Below are positions 8,861 through 17,502 of a DNA stretch of 64,000 bases, piece by piece. The notes beneath the pieces are model-generated. The model did no database searches, had not been told where the DNA came from, and worked only from the letters and a program-made list of their open reading frames with translations. Position 1 is the first letter of the stretch; the number at the start of each line of letters is the position of its first letter. Source of the DNA: RFSX01 sp964591455 (GTDB lineage: Bacteria; Bacteroidota; Bacteroidia; Chitinophagales; Saprospiraceae); contig CAZQDZ010000026.1 of assembly GCA_964591455.1 (NCBI GenBank), positions 1-64,000 on the forward strand, given 5' to 3'. Both the position numbers and the translations under genes were made by a program.

Positions 8861-10270
8861 TTACCCTATAAACCCAATAGGCATTGTGCCAGATGAGGTA
8901 TTATAGAAATTACCAATATTAGGGAATATCGTACTCAAATCACTTGCAGATACTCCAAACCATAAGGCCAGCTCTGCAAAGTATTCATCTACAGATAAGG
9001 TAGGTATCAAGATACCAGTACTATTATCTGGCCTCAGGGACAAGTCAAGCTCACTTCCCAATTCCAATGTAGGATACTCCCCAAATATCTGACCACCTCT
9101 CACGGGTCCTCCCATTGCCATGACATTTCCTCCCCATGCATGATCTGTGCCTTCCCCATTAGTAGTCAGGGTACGGCCGAACTCTGAGCATGTAAATGTA
9201 GTCACACAATCATTCGCATCTATTCTTGTAAGTGCATCATTAAATTCTTTCATTCCATTAGACAACTCCTGTAATAATGCAGCATGTGAATTCAATAATT
9301 CTGTATGGTTATCCCACCCACCTAATTCAACAAAGAAAATTTGTCTTCTAGCACCCAGGTGTTCTCTTGAAGAAATCATTCTTGCGATCATCTGTAGTGA
9401 AGCTGAAAAATCTGTATCAGAAAATAGATCATCTAGAAACGGTGCTTGTGCCAAGCCCTCTGAGACAATTGAATTCGCTTCTGTGGAATTCTTGATAACG
9501 TCTATGAAGGTCTTTTGGAAAATGTCATCATACTGAGCATCTATAATATTAGTCAGCGCTCTATTTCTCAAGTCTAAATAGGCATTTGCATTAGGATCAT
9601 CAAATCCTATGATTCCTACAGCACCATCTTCTCTATCCAAAACATACTCTGTCGCAGACTCTCCAGTTTGAAATATGTTGTTCCCATTTAGAGAGACATT
9701 CATACTTATACTAGGATTGGCATTTAAACTATTGAACATGTCAGCAATTCTCCCACCCCAGCCTATCGCTGTTCTATCATTGGGTACTGAAGTCTGCCAT
9801 TGCTGCACTTGATCCGAATGAGAAAATAAGCCTAATGGCACTAAACTTTCATCTGTAAATAATTGAGGCCGAGTTACAGGTTCTATTAGCGTACCTATGT
9901 TAGATAGGAAGGACAACTGACTATTGTTATATAGTTCTTGAATGCCAGTCATCATTGGGTGCAACCCATAGTCAGACCCGTTAAGTGCAAGGATGTCCGC
10001 TTGAGGGATAGCCAAATTTGTTCGTGTATTGGCATATACATTATACTTATTTACCTCTTTGGGAATAAGCATATTAAAGGAGTCATTTCCACCCCGCAAT
10101 AATACACAAACCATTGCTTTGTAATCATTACCACCGATGACAGTACTATTTGCCATCGAGGCAGCATTCATAAATTTTAGATTAGTCAATGTCGACAATA
10201 GTGTCGTAGAGGCAATTGCAGCACAGCTGGAATGTCTCAAAAATTTTCTTCTAGATATATGTGGAGGCAT
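8861..10270 (-). CDS. DUF1501 family protein, Tat-exported
   Basis: The 469-residue protein begins with a twin-arginine signal (SRRKFL at residues 6-11, then a hydrophobic stretch), so it is likely exported folded by the Tat system. The body matches DUF1501, a family related to the alkaline phosphatase/sulfatase superfamily: LLRGGNDSFNMLIP near residue 57, GLHPMM, VELGGWDNHTELL, and EFGRT with DHAWGG near residues 370-390. It is the last gene of a three-gene operon after a DUF1800 gene (33-bp gap), the usual partner. The pair is widespread in Bacteroidota and Planctomycetota, but its reaction is unknown. Confidence 0.93.
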   Translation of the reverse strand: MPPHISRRKFLRHSSCAAIASTTLLSTLTNLKFMNAASMANSTVIGGNDYKAMVCVLLRGGNDSFNMLIPKEVNKYNVYANTRTNLAIPQADILALNGSDYGLHPMMTGIQELYNNSQLSFLSNIGTLIEPVTRPQLFTDESLVPLGLFSHSDQVQQWQTSVPNDRTAIGWGGRIADMFNSLNANPSISMNVSLNGNNIFQTGESATEYVLDREDGAVGIIGFDDPNANAYLDLRNRALTNIIDAQYDDIFQKTFIDVIKNSTEANSIVSEGLAQAPFLDDLFSDTDFSASLQMIARMISSREHLGARRQIFFVELGGWDNHTELLNSHAALLQELSNGMKEFNDALTRIDANDCVTTFTCSEFGRTLTTNGEGTDHAWGGNVMAMGGPVRGGQIFGEYPTLELGSELDLSLRPDNSTGILIPTLSVDEYFAELALWFGVSASDLSTIFPNIGNFYNTSSGTMPIGFIG

Positions 10271-10303
10271 CTCTTATTATTATAATTAATTAATTGGATT
10301 AGG

Positions 10304-12214
10304 TTATTTGAGTATTGCATATTCAGGTGAAGAGAATATTAAAAACATCACGCCTGTAGTAATCAGATAATCATCTGCCCAGGCAGGCTGTTCACTTATA
10401 AATGCTCTGATATCATTTCTTAACCTATCTGGAAGTTTCCCTCTAGTAAACATTATATCCAAGAAATTAATAAGTTCTTCAGGGTCTCGCATGAATTTTT
10501 CTACAGACGTTTCAATACGGGTACCTAACCATCCTAGATCTTCGTTAATCTCATTATTCCAGGTAGAGCCGTAAAAATTCCATTGTGATGCAGAAAATAC
10601 TAGATTTATATAATTTATAGAGGTACTAGAATCATGGATATTAAACTCTGGTGCCACTAGATCTTGCCTAGAAATCTCCCCTACTGGTTGGTGATCAGGC
10701 AGATAAAAATTGAATACCGTAGGCGCAGCAAGTGCGCCTTGCTTCAGTCCCTGAATCTGTGTAAACCCATTCAACCAAAACCTCTGATCATTACATTCAG
10801 TATAATCTTTTTCTCTGCCGGATGCGTCTATGTGAGTGATTGTGTCTTTGAGGCATTCCAATGTGAGTGCTTTCCCGATATGTGTGTATCTTAGTAGAGG
10901 CTCTTGCATTTTTCCATTTGCAGCCTCAGATGATGCTTCACAAGATCTTGCTTCTTCATCCATAAGTATTGCCTTGTATACAGCCGCCATATCTCCTCTT
11001 ACGCCACGACCGTTATCATTAAAAGTGGATGCTACTCTAGCAATATATTGTGGTGATGGATTAGACGTCACCAATCTCTGAATCAATTGTCTTGATATGA
11101 ATGGTCCTACATTGGGATGGTTAAAAAGGAAGTCCAAGGTCATCTCAATATCCAATAACGCATCTTGACCTGGAGGCAAGACCAACTCTCCCAAAATCAC
11201 TTTCTCTCCACGATCGTGCCAAATTGGATACATTTCCATTGGGGTTACCTTATCTATCAAATAATAATTGAGCCCAAATGAAGGATCTTCTACAAAATCA
11301 TTCTCCATAACATCACCGGCGCCTAATCCAGTAAATACTCTGGCTAGTTCTGTAATATCATTATTGTTATAGGTTGGAATATCTCTTCCTTCAGCATCTT
11401 TCTTTCTAGTACCATCGAGGTTTAGTTCAAATAATCCTATCGTAAAAAGCTGCATAATTTCCCTTGCATAGTTTTCATCAGGGTGCAAATTCTCTGAAGG
11501 TATTGCAAGGGGATTATTTAAGTGACTCAGGTAAAATCCCATGGAGGGGGATAAGGTAACTTCTTCTAATAAATCCCTGAAATTGCCAAAAGCATTACGA
11601 AGCAAAATATCATAATAACCGCATAAGGCATCTGCATGGCCTCCAAGGTCAGAAAACATGGATACAACAAATATCTGTGATAAGCTGTATGCCAAACGTT
11701 GTCTATAATTATCTTCTGATGCAAACGTATTTTGCCACCAGCTATAATTAAAGTGCAATGCCCAATCATCTGGTATCTCATCTCTTATGGCTTGCTCTAC
11801 TTGGTCAGTGATAGGGGTGTTAGGATACTCCTCCATAAATGTTTTCAGCAAATACTCGTACCACCATCCAGCCTCTTGATCATAGATGGCTTCCATCTGA
11901 GGTAAAAGTTGGCTAGTAGGCATCGCTGTCTGCTCATCTATCCAGCCTTCCATTCCTAGCTCCATTACCCTGTCAACATCTGTTTCGTGATATCCCATAG
12001 TCGCTTGGGTCAAGAATCTGGAAATTTCCATTCTACGGGCATCTAATCCGGTTCCATTAATTGTGTTTTCTGGTCTGGTATCAAATGCATTGCTACTGGA
12101 GGTGACTACAATACCAGCATCATTACCTGCACCAAAAAATTCTTCTTGTCCTTCCATATTGAACGACAATAATAAAGCCACCCCACCAAATACAGTTGTA
12201 ATTAAATTTTTCAT
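10304..12214 (-). CDS. DUF1800 family exported protein
   Basis: The 636-residue protein has a signal peptide (about residues 1-22). It shows DUF1800 blocks: ISRFLTQATMGY near residue 65, WALHFNYSWWQNTF with RQRLAYSLSQIFVVS near 155-180, and NYAREIMQLFTIGLFELN near 250. The family is largely helical and of unknown function, and is nearly always paired with DUF1501, as here. It follows the T9SS gene by 11 bp, which supports one transcript. The trio is probably a cell-envelope or exported complex; that is inferred from the co-occurrence and signals. Confidence 0.92.
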   Translation of the reverse strand: MKNLITTVFGGVALLLSFNMEGQEEFFGAGNDAGIVVTSSSNAFDTRPENTINGTGLDARRMEISRFLTQATMGYHETDVDRVMELGMEGWIDEQTAMPTSQLLPQMEAIYDQEAGWWYEYLLKTFMEEYPNTPITDQVEQAIRDEIPDDWALHFNYSWWQNTFASEDNYRQRLAYSLSQIFVVSMFSDLGGHADALCGYYDILLRNAFGNFRDLLEEVTLSPSMGFYLSHLNNPLAIPSENLHPDENYAREIMQLFTIGLFELNLDGTRKKDAEGRDIPTYNNNDITELARVFTGLGAGDVMENDFVEDPSFGLNYYLIDKVTPMEMYPIWHDRGEKVILGELVLPPGQDALLDIEMTLDFLFNHPNVGPFISRQLIQRLVTSNPSPQYIARVASTFNDNGRGVRGDMAAVYKAILMDEEARSCEASSEAANGKMQEPLLRYTHIGKALTLECLKDTITHIDASGREKDYTECNDQRFWLNGFTQIQGLKQGALAAPTVFNFYLPDHQPVGEISRQDLVAPEFNIHDSSTSINYINLVFSASQWNFYGSTWNNEINEDLGWLGTRIETSVEKFMRDPEELINFLDIMFTRGKLPDRLRNDIRAFISEQPAWADDYLITTGVMFLIFSSPEYAILK

Positions 12215-12225
12215 ATTGGATGATT

Positions 12226-12969
12226 TTATTTCTGAATTAATGTGAGTTTCGCCTGCTTCACTAATTGACCTTGCTGAAGACTTACAAAATATTGTCCTGA
12301 CTGTATATGACTCGTATTGATTTTAAACTCAGATGCTTCGGCTATAGAGACTTCCTCCTCTATTACTATTCTTCCAGAAAGATCTATTAGTTGCATCTTG
12401 TAATTACCTGCAGGCAAATCAAGTATAGCTACATTAACTTCTGCACTTGCAGGATTAGGATAAACTGAAAATGAAGGCGATTGGGCTGACAAATCTACAG
12501 TGCTGGTTGCTTGCTCGATTTGGACTCTGATCTCTGAAAATCCAATACAGTCTGAATTACCTGAGTGGTTATTAAGCGCCGTCAGCAATACATATCTGGC
12601 CGTAACACCTCCGAAATCAAAACCTGGCACTCCTTGGTAAAATCCAGAAGGCTCTCCTATTGGCGCTTCCACGATAGCTAATTCTTCCCAGGTGATAGCA
12701 TCTAAAGAAGTTGATATAGCAATCTGTCTGACACCAAATTCCACTACTTCTGGATTTGATAAATTCCAGAAATGTGAACTACCTAATCTTTTAGACTCAC
12801 CAAGATCATATTGTATCCAATGGGAATCTCCTCTTAGTGGATTTGGATTGGGAGTTATCTCACAAGACAACCATCCAGATGATAAAGTTGTATTATGTCT
12901 GTCTAAATCACATTGACTTTGGGCTACGCCAAAGACAAGGAGACAGAGAATGACCAAACTTGCTCTCAT
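12226..12969 (-). CDS. T9SS cargo protein with discoidin-like domain, first gene of the DUF1800/DUF1501 operon
   Basis: I start the gene at the ATG at 12969, not the TTG 24 nt upstream, because the ATG gives a clean signal peptide (MRASLVILCLLVFGVAQSQ). The 247-residue product has a beta-sandwich domain at about residues 25-155 (HWIQYDLGESKRLG, then ARYVLLTALNNHSG) resembling F5/8 type C (discoidin) sugar-binding domains. A T9SS sorting domain (FSVYPNPASAEVNVA) occupies the last 80 residues. It precedes DUF1800 by 11 bp. It may bind glycans at the cell surface and display the operon's function there; this is inference. Confidence 0.85.
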   Translation of the reverse strand: MRASLVILCLLVFGVAQSQCDLDRHNTTLSSGWLSCEITPNPNPLRGDSHWIQYDLGESKRLGSSHFWNLSNPEVVEFGVRQIAISTSLDAITWEELAIVEAPIGEPSGFYQGVPGFDFGGVTARYVLLTALNNHSGNSDCIGFSEIRVQIEQATSTVDLSAQSPSFSVYPNPASAEVNVAILDLPAGNYKMQLIDLSGRIVIEEEVSIAEASEFKINTSHIQSGQYFVSLQQGQLVKQAKLTLIQK

Positions 12970-13188
12970 GGTAAAATGGATTTTAAGGTTCAATAAAATA
13001 TATAAAGAGGGTATTATTGGGTAAAAACATACTCTAAAACAGCCAATTATAATTCACGCAGATTTGACTGGGAATTAATCTGTAAGTTAAAGCTATAAAT
13101 GTTAAAATATACTAGGGTTTTCTCTGAAAGAGAAACTATTAATGGTCTTAAGACAAATTATTGAAGACTTTAGCTAAGAAGTTCGCCG

Positions 13189-14826
13189 CTAAGAAAGGTA
13201 CTTTCCTACTATCGGCAATCTTCTTCCCATGCCAAATGCTTTAGAAGAGATGCGTAATACAGGCGCTGTTTGATGTCTTTTAAATTCATTTCGATTCACC
13301 ATTTTCAAAATTCTGGTGACCAAGGCTTCCTCAAATCCCAAATCTATAATTTCCTGTGGCCCCTTGCGCTCCTCTATATAATGATAAAGAATCTGATCTA
13401 GGATATCATAATCAGGCAGACTATCTGAATCCTTTTGGTCAGGTCTTAACTCTGCAGATGGGGGTTTAGTGATTGTATTCATAGGTATTATGACTCCATC
13501 TTTATTTATATACTCAGCCAATTTGTATACATCTCGCTTATAGACATCACCGAGCACAGATATTCCTCCTGCCAAATCGCCGTATAAGGTTCCATACCCC
13601 ACTGCCATCTCACTCTTATTACTTGTATTCAATAAAATATTGCCAAACTTATTAGAGAAAGACATGAGAATGGTTCCTCTTACTCTGGCTTGTATATTCT
13701 CTTCGGTGACATTAAAAGGTAAGCCTTCAAAGTGAGTTCCCACTTTACTCATGAAAGCTTCATAGACATCCTTTATCTCTATAATATCATGTTGGATACC
13801 TAAATTTTCTGCCAGTGCCTGCGCATCCGCTATGGAATGAGATGAAGAAAACTGAGATGGCAATAACAATCCTCTCACATTTTCCTTTCCTAAGGCCCGT
13901 TGTGCCAGAGCCGCAGTAACTGCAGAATCTATACCTCCGGAAAGTCCTAATATTGCTTTACTGAATCCAAGCTTACCGAAATAATCTTTTATCCCAAGAA
14001 CTATGGCATCATGAATTTCTGATATGTCATCTTTCGCTTGTTCAGATACCTTGGTTCCCGCTTTCACTTCATCTAAATCAAAAATCTCCATGCTCTCTAC
14101 GAAATATGGCATCTCTCTAAATACCTTTCCATTGGCTGACATTACTACAGACCCTCCATCGAAAATAAGCTCCGTCTGCGCTCCTACATTATTACTATAA
14201 AACATAGGTACTTTATACCGTTCTACATTTGCTCTTACGATATCTAATCTTTCTTCAGCATGATTAAATGTAAATGGGGATGCAGATACATTTATGATGA
14301 AATCAGGAGACTCTTTTATAAGAATATCTAAGGGACATATCTTATATAATGGATTCTCATTACCGATATTCCATATATCCTCACATACTGACAGTGCTAT
14401 CTTCTGCCCTTTATACTCCAGACATTGGAATTTGTGTCCTGGTTCAAAATATCTATACTCATCGAAAACATCATAGGTAGGAAGTAGCGCTTTGTGCTGA
14501 ACGTGCACCGTCTCTCCGTCTGCAATAAAGTAAACTGAATTATATAAATCCTTGCCCTCAGGAACTGGATTTGTATGGGGCGACCCTATGACTATTGCAA
14601 TACCCTGAGAAAATGACTCAATCTCTCCTATAGCTGCCTCAGCCTTAGATATAAAGTCACTAAATTCTAAAAAATCTCTTGGTGGATAACCACAGGTAGC
14701 CAGTTCGCCGAATATGATGATGTCTGCATTTTGCGACTTAGCTGTCTCTGTGAAAGCTCTAATCTTCGCAAGATTACCTGCAAAATCTCCTATCAAATAA
14801 TTAAGCTGAGCTAAGGCAATTTTCAT
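13189..14826 (-). CDS. nadE: Glutamine-dependent NAD+ synthetase
   Basis: The 545-residue protein has an N-terminal nitrilase-type glutaminase domain with the triad Glu41, Lys112 and Cys148 (SVCEDIWN). The C-terminal synthetase domain starts near residue 265 with the ATP-binding LGLSGGIDSAV. It makes NAD+ from deamido-NAD+, ATP and glutamine in the cytosol. TSNKSEMAVGYGTLYGDLAGG is the expected downstream block. Length and domain order are standard. A -7 element sits 25 nt upstream, so it appears to be transcribed separately from the helicase gene behind it. Confidence 0.97.
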   Translation of the reverse strand: MKIALAQLNYLIGDFAGNLAKIRAFTETAKSQNADIIIFGELATCGYPPRDFLEFSDFISKAEAAIGEIESFSQGIAIVIGSPHTNPVPEGKDLYNSVYFIADGETVHVQHKALLPTYDVFDEYRYFEPGHKFQCLEYKGQKIALSVCEDIWNIGNENPLYKICPLDILIKESPDFIINVSASPFTFNHAEERLDIVRANVERYKVPMFYSNNVGAQTELIFDGGSVVMSANGKVFREMPYFVESMEIFDLDEVKAGTKVSEQAKDDISEIHDAIVLGIKDYFGKLGFSKAILGLSGGIDSAVTAALAQRALGKENVRGLLLPSQFSSSHSIADAQALAENLGIQHDIIEIKDVYEAFMSKVGTHFEGLPFNVTEENIQARVRGTILMSFSNKFGNILLNTSNKSEMAVGYGTLYGDLAGGISVLGDVYKRDVYKLAEYINKDGVIIPMNTITKPPSAELRPDQKDSDSLPDYDILDQILYHYIEERKGPQEIIDLGFEEALVTRILKMVNRNEFKRHQTAPVLRISSKAFGMGRRLPIVGKYLS

Positions 14827-14851
14827 AATACTGATGATTAATTTATCCGTA

Positions 14852-14859
14852 CAAATATA
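14852..14859 (-). promoter_or_regulatory. -7 promoter element of nadE
   Basis: It reads TATATTTG on the minus strand, a full match to TAnnTTTG. It lies between the helicase stop codon and the nadE ATG. No clear TTG is present at the -33 position. Confidence 0.55.
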
Positions 14860-14876
14860 CTTGGAATTGGATAAGG

Positions 14877-16781
14877 TCAGGACATATCCATATATTCCCA
14901 GCCAGAACTATAATGACCTACTTGCTCCACATGTTCAGCCAATTCATTAAAAAGTTTATTCTGTGAGAGGGTACTGAAATCACCAATGATAATTAGCTTC
15001 TGCCGAGCTCGTGTTAGTGCTACATTAAGCCGGCGCTCATCATCAAGAAAACCTATTTCTCCACTAGGATTAGACCTAACCAAGGATATATAAATAATAT
15101 CATTCTCTTGTCCCTGAAATCCATCTATGCTATTTACTCTGATAGACATTTCACGATAGATTTCCTCTTTCTCAATCTTAGCAGAAATGTATTTGACTTG
15201 CTCCGAATATGGACTGATAATCCCTATCGAGAGGTGCTTATACTTTTCCTTATGCTGCAGATAGTGCTCTCTAAGGATAAAATACTCACCTTCATTATAT
15301 CTGCTCAGTGTTTTTAAATTCTGAGTTTCTTCAAATCCACAGCCACTAGTATCTATAACCTCCAGAGGTCGCTCGTCTATCGACCTATTCGCTACTTCAT
15401 CTGCTGAGATTAATTGCATTTCATAAAATTGGTGATTAGAGAATGATAGAATGGCATCATGCATACGATACTGTGTCCTAAGCAAGTAGGTATGGGACAA
15501 TTTACTTGCAAGTCTGGATAGTAAGGTTATTCCTAGACCTAACTCTATAGCACTTTTGGACTTCACTGTTGGCGCCAATTGCAAGTGGTCTCCGGCAAGT
15601 ATTATACGATCTGTTTTAAGCATTGCATTCCAGCATTCTGGTTCTAGCGCTTGAGATGCTTCATCTATGATGCCAGTTCTAAAATGCAGATGTGCTATAC
15701 TTTTATGACTGACACCAATTAATGTAGAACAAATGGCTTGTGATTCGGCGATGATAGTATCAAGTAGTTTTTGTTCTAAATCTTTAGCCCAGTGTCTCAG
15801 ATCTTTCGCTTCACGATACATGGCATTTCTCTGAGTCCGCTCTTTAGGCCCATAAGAGCGCTTGTGTTTGCCAGCCATTTTTATCGCCTTATTAGCTTCT
15901 ATCTTCACCTTCTTGATATGCTGCCAATCTGCGTGGTGCCGTGCTTTCTCTGCCAATGTGAGGTGGCTAAGCCCATCTGAAATTCTGGTAACATTTCCTA
16001 CTCTCAATGTGGTTATCCCTACAGCATCTAATTTGCTTGCAAGGAGATCCACTGCATTATTACTCGGGGCACAGATTAGTATTTTCTTTTCTTTCTTTAG
16101 TAATGCTTTGGCAATTTGCACAAGCGTGGTGGTCTTGCCAGTCCCAGGTGGTCCGTGAATTACAGAAATGCTGTCAGAACTGATGGCCCCTTGTAAGGCT
16201 TCATTCTGTGAATTATTGAGCTGAGGAATATTAAAATACGTTTCACTAGCATCAGCTATACGCTGTGAATCATTGGTTTCTTGTGATATAATCGTTTTAT
16301 AGTTGGCCATGGCAGGCGTACTTGATTTCCTGACGAGTTTTACCGCTTCTTCCATGACTTTGAAGGGTCTGTCGTCGTATATCAATTCTAAGCCTAGATG
16401 ACCTTTAAAGTTGTCCAAATCAGATTTTGAATGTACCTGCTCTCCGAGTATGAGAGACATCTTGTTCCTTCTTACCCCTGAGACTATCGCTCGTACTGAG
16501 TCTATCTCTGCAGAACCTTCAAGTCTAAACAGACGACACCCTACACCAGACTTGAACTTATGGGGCATATCAATGTACTTGGTCCGCTCTACAGTAAGTT
16601 CTATTTGTTCCGCCACTGTATAGACAGACTTTTCTATAGTTACCGGAAACCATACAATGCCTGACTCTAGTCTTTCTGCTATGGACTTACCTTGACTTAA
16701 TTTTCTATAATAGAGCTCTTCTGCCTTCCTTTCTTCATCTATACCATCCAGTAATCGCTGATATCTATCTTCTTTCGACAT
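14877..16781 (-). CDS. Superfamily 1 helicase (IGHMBP2/DNA2-NAM7-like)
   Basis: The 634-residue protein has an N-terminal beta-rich region (about 1-190), then an SF1B core: Walker A GPPGTGKTTTLVQIAKAL near residue 210, Walker B IIDEASQALEP near 370, LAGDHLQLAPTV (motif III), TQYRMH (motif IV) and the late motifs VNSIDGFQGQENDIIYISLVRSN and VALTRARQKLIIIGD. An insertion rich in Lys/Arg (about 280-345) lies between motifs Ia and II. This fits 5'-3' DNA/RNA helicases of the IGHMBP2 type, common in Bacteroidota. The substrate is not known. The promoter leaves no room for a leader (see the -7 element). Confidence 0.9.
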   Translation of the reverse strand: MSKEDRYQRLLDGIDEERKAEELYYRKLSQGKSIAERLESGIVWFPVTIEKSVYTVAEQIELTVERTKYIDMPHKFKSGVGCRLFRLEGSAEIDSVRAIVSGVRRNKMSLILGEQVHSKSDLDNFKGHLGLELIYDDRPFKVMEEAVKLVRKSSTPAMANYKTIISQETNDSQRIADASETYFNIPQLNNSQNEALQGAISSDSISVIHGPPGTGKTTTLVQIAKALLKKEKKILICAPSNNAVDLLASKLDAVGITTLRVGNVTRISDGLSHLTLAEKARHHADWQHIKKVKIEANKAIKMAGKHKRSYGPKERTQRNAMYREAKDLRHWAKDLEQKLLDTIIAESQAICSTLIGVSHKSIAHLHFRTGIIDEASQALEPECWNAMLKTDRIILAGDHLQLAPTVKSKSAIELGLGITLLSRLASKLSHTYLLRTQYRMHDAILSFSNHQFYEMQLISADEVANRSIDERPLEVIDTSGCGFEETQNLKTLSRYNEGEYFILREHYLQHKEKYKHLSIGIISPYSEQVKYISAKIEKEEIYREMSIRVNSIDGFQGQENDIIYISLVRSNPSGEIGFLDDERRLNVALTRARQKLIIIGDFSTLSQNKLFNELAEHVEQVGHYSSGWEYMDMS

Positions 16782-16785
16782 ATGG

Positions 16786-16793
16786 CAAAGGTA
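16786..16793 (-). promoter_or_regulatory. -7 promoter element of the helicase gene, leaderless arrangement
   Basis: It reads TACCTTTG on the minus strand and ends exactly 4 nt before the ATG at 16781. The transcript would begin at or next to the start codon. The same spacing is seen at two other genes in the window. Confidence 0.5.
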
Positions 16794-16874
16794 TCTCTAT
16801 GTCTGAAAAGTCAGTAAAGAGAATGTGGAGGAAAATGTAAAATAAGTGGAGGGGTTATCAGCTGAAATAAAAAC

Positions 16875-16922
16875 GGAGGGCAAGAACATTTCCTTGGTGA
16901 CAACAAAATGCCTAAACCCTCC
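16875..16922. other. Possible structured element upstream of the helicase gene
   Basis: GGAGGG (16875-16880) pairs with CCCTCC (16917-16922). Inside, CAAGAA (16881-16886) faces TCCTTG (16891-16896) with one mismatch. This makes a branched fold possible on either strand. I recognise no known riboswitch or RNA family. It lies upstream of the predicted helicase promoter. Confidence 0.25.
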
Positions 16923-17292
16923 TCTGCCGATTTCATCTTATGCGGACGAAAAGTAAAAATCTGAGAATACTACTCCAATTTCTACCTTCCTACAGTGCTT
17001 TAAATTTCTTATAGAAGAAGTCAATCTTTTGTTCTTCTGACTATTTATTTCTCGAGATTTAAAAAGGTCTCTAGATTTACATTTGGACTGCAAACTACAA
17101 GTTTCAAACGATAATAAAAATTTGAATCAATGAAAAGATTTCTAAATCTTACAATAATCTTGAATTGACAATAATTGGACAATTGGTTTCCCAATTACCA
17201 TAATAAAATAGGGGTACAGCTATTACACTGAACCCCCAAATTCTTAATGTAGATTTTAAGTCTGCTGTCCTTCATTAAGATAGACAATATCC
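16923..17292. other. AT-rich intergenic stretch, no confident gene
   Basis: This is part of a 720-bp gap between the divergently placed neighbours on the minus strand. I see only short inverted repeats (AATTGG/CCAATT at 17173-17196 and GGGGT/ACCCC at 17211-17236), with no T-tract or ORF of note. A small ORF follows at 17293-17379. Confidence 0.4.
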
Positions 17293-17379
17293 TTATGCGT
17301 CTACGTTTCTTTTGTGATTTACGTACATTATTGCTACTAGCAGAGCAAAAAATAGAACGATTCCGAAAAATATATTCAT
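17293..17379 (-). CDS. Possible 28-residue single-pass membrane peptide
   Basis: An ATG-started frame encodes 28 residues: two or three polar residues, a hydrophobic helix of about 18 (FFGIVLFFALLVAIMYV), then a basic tail NHKRNVDA. The hydrophobic helix with a positively charged C-terminal flank is typical of genuine single-pass small proteins. It lies in an otherwise empty gap behind gpmI, between that gene and the helicase. No known family is recognised, and chance is possible for so short a frame. Confidence 0.35.
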   Translation of the reverse strand: MNIFFGIVLFFALLVAIMYVNHKRNVDA

Positions 17380-17502
17380 AACAATCCGATTTTGATTAAA
17401 CCAAGATAAAATTAAAATTATTAAAATCAAATAATTAACTCTAATTATTTTGAATTTCGTACATTTCACCTATAATATTTTTGACATAATAGCCTAATGC
17501 AG

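Noticed and set aside
13105..13140. Hairpin GTTTTCTCT/AGAGAAAC as the nadE terminator
   Set aside because: The stem is there but no T-run follows on the nadE strand, so I did not list it as a terminator.
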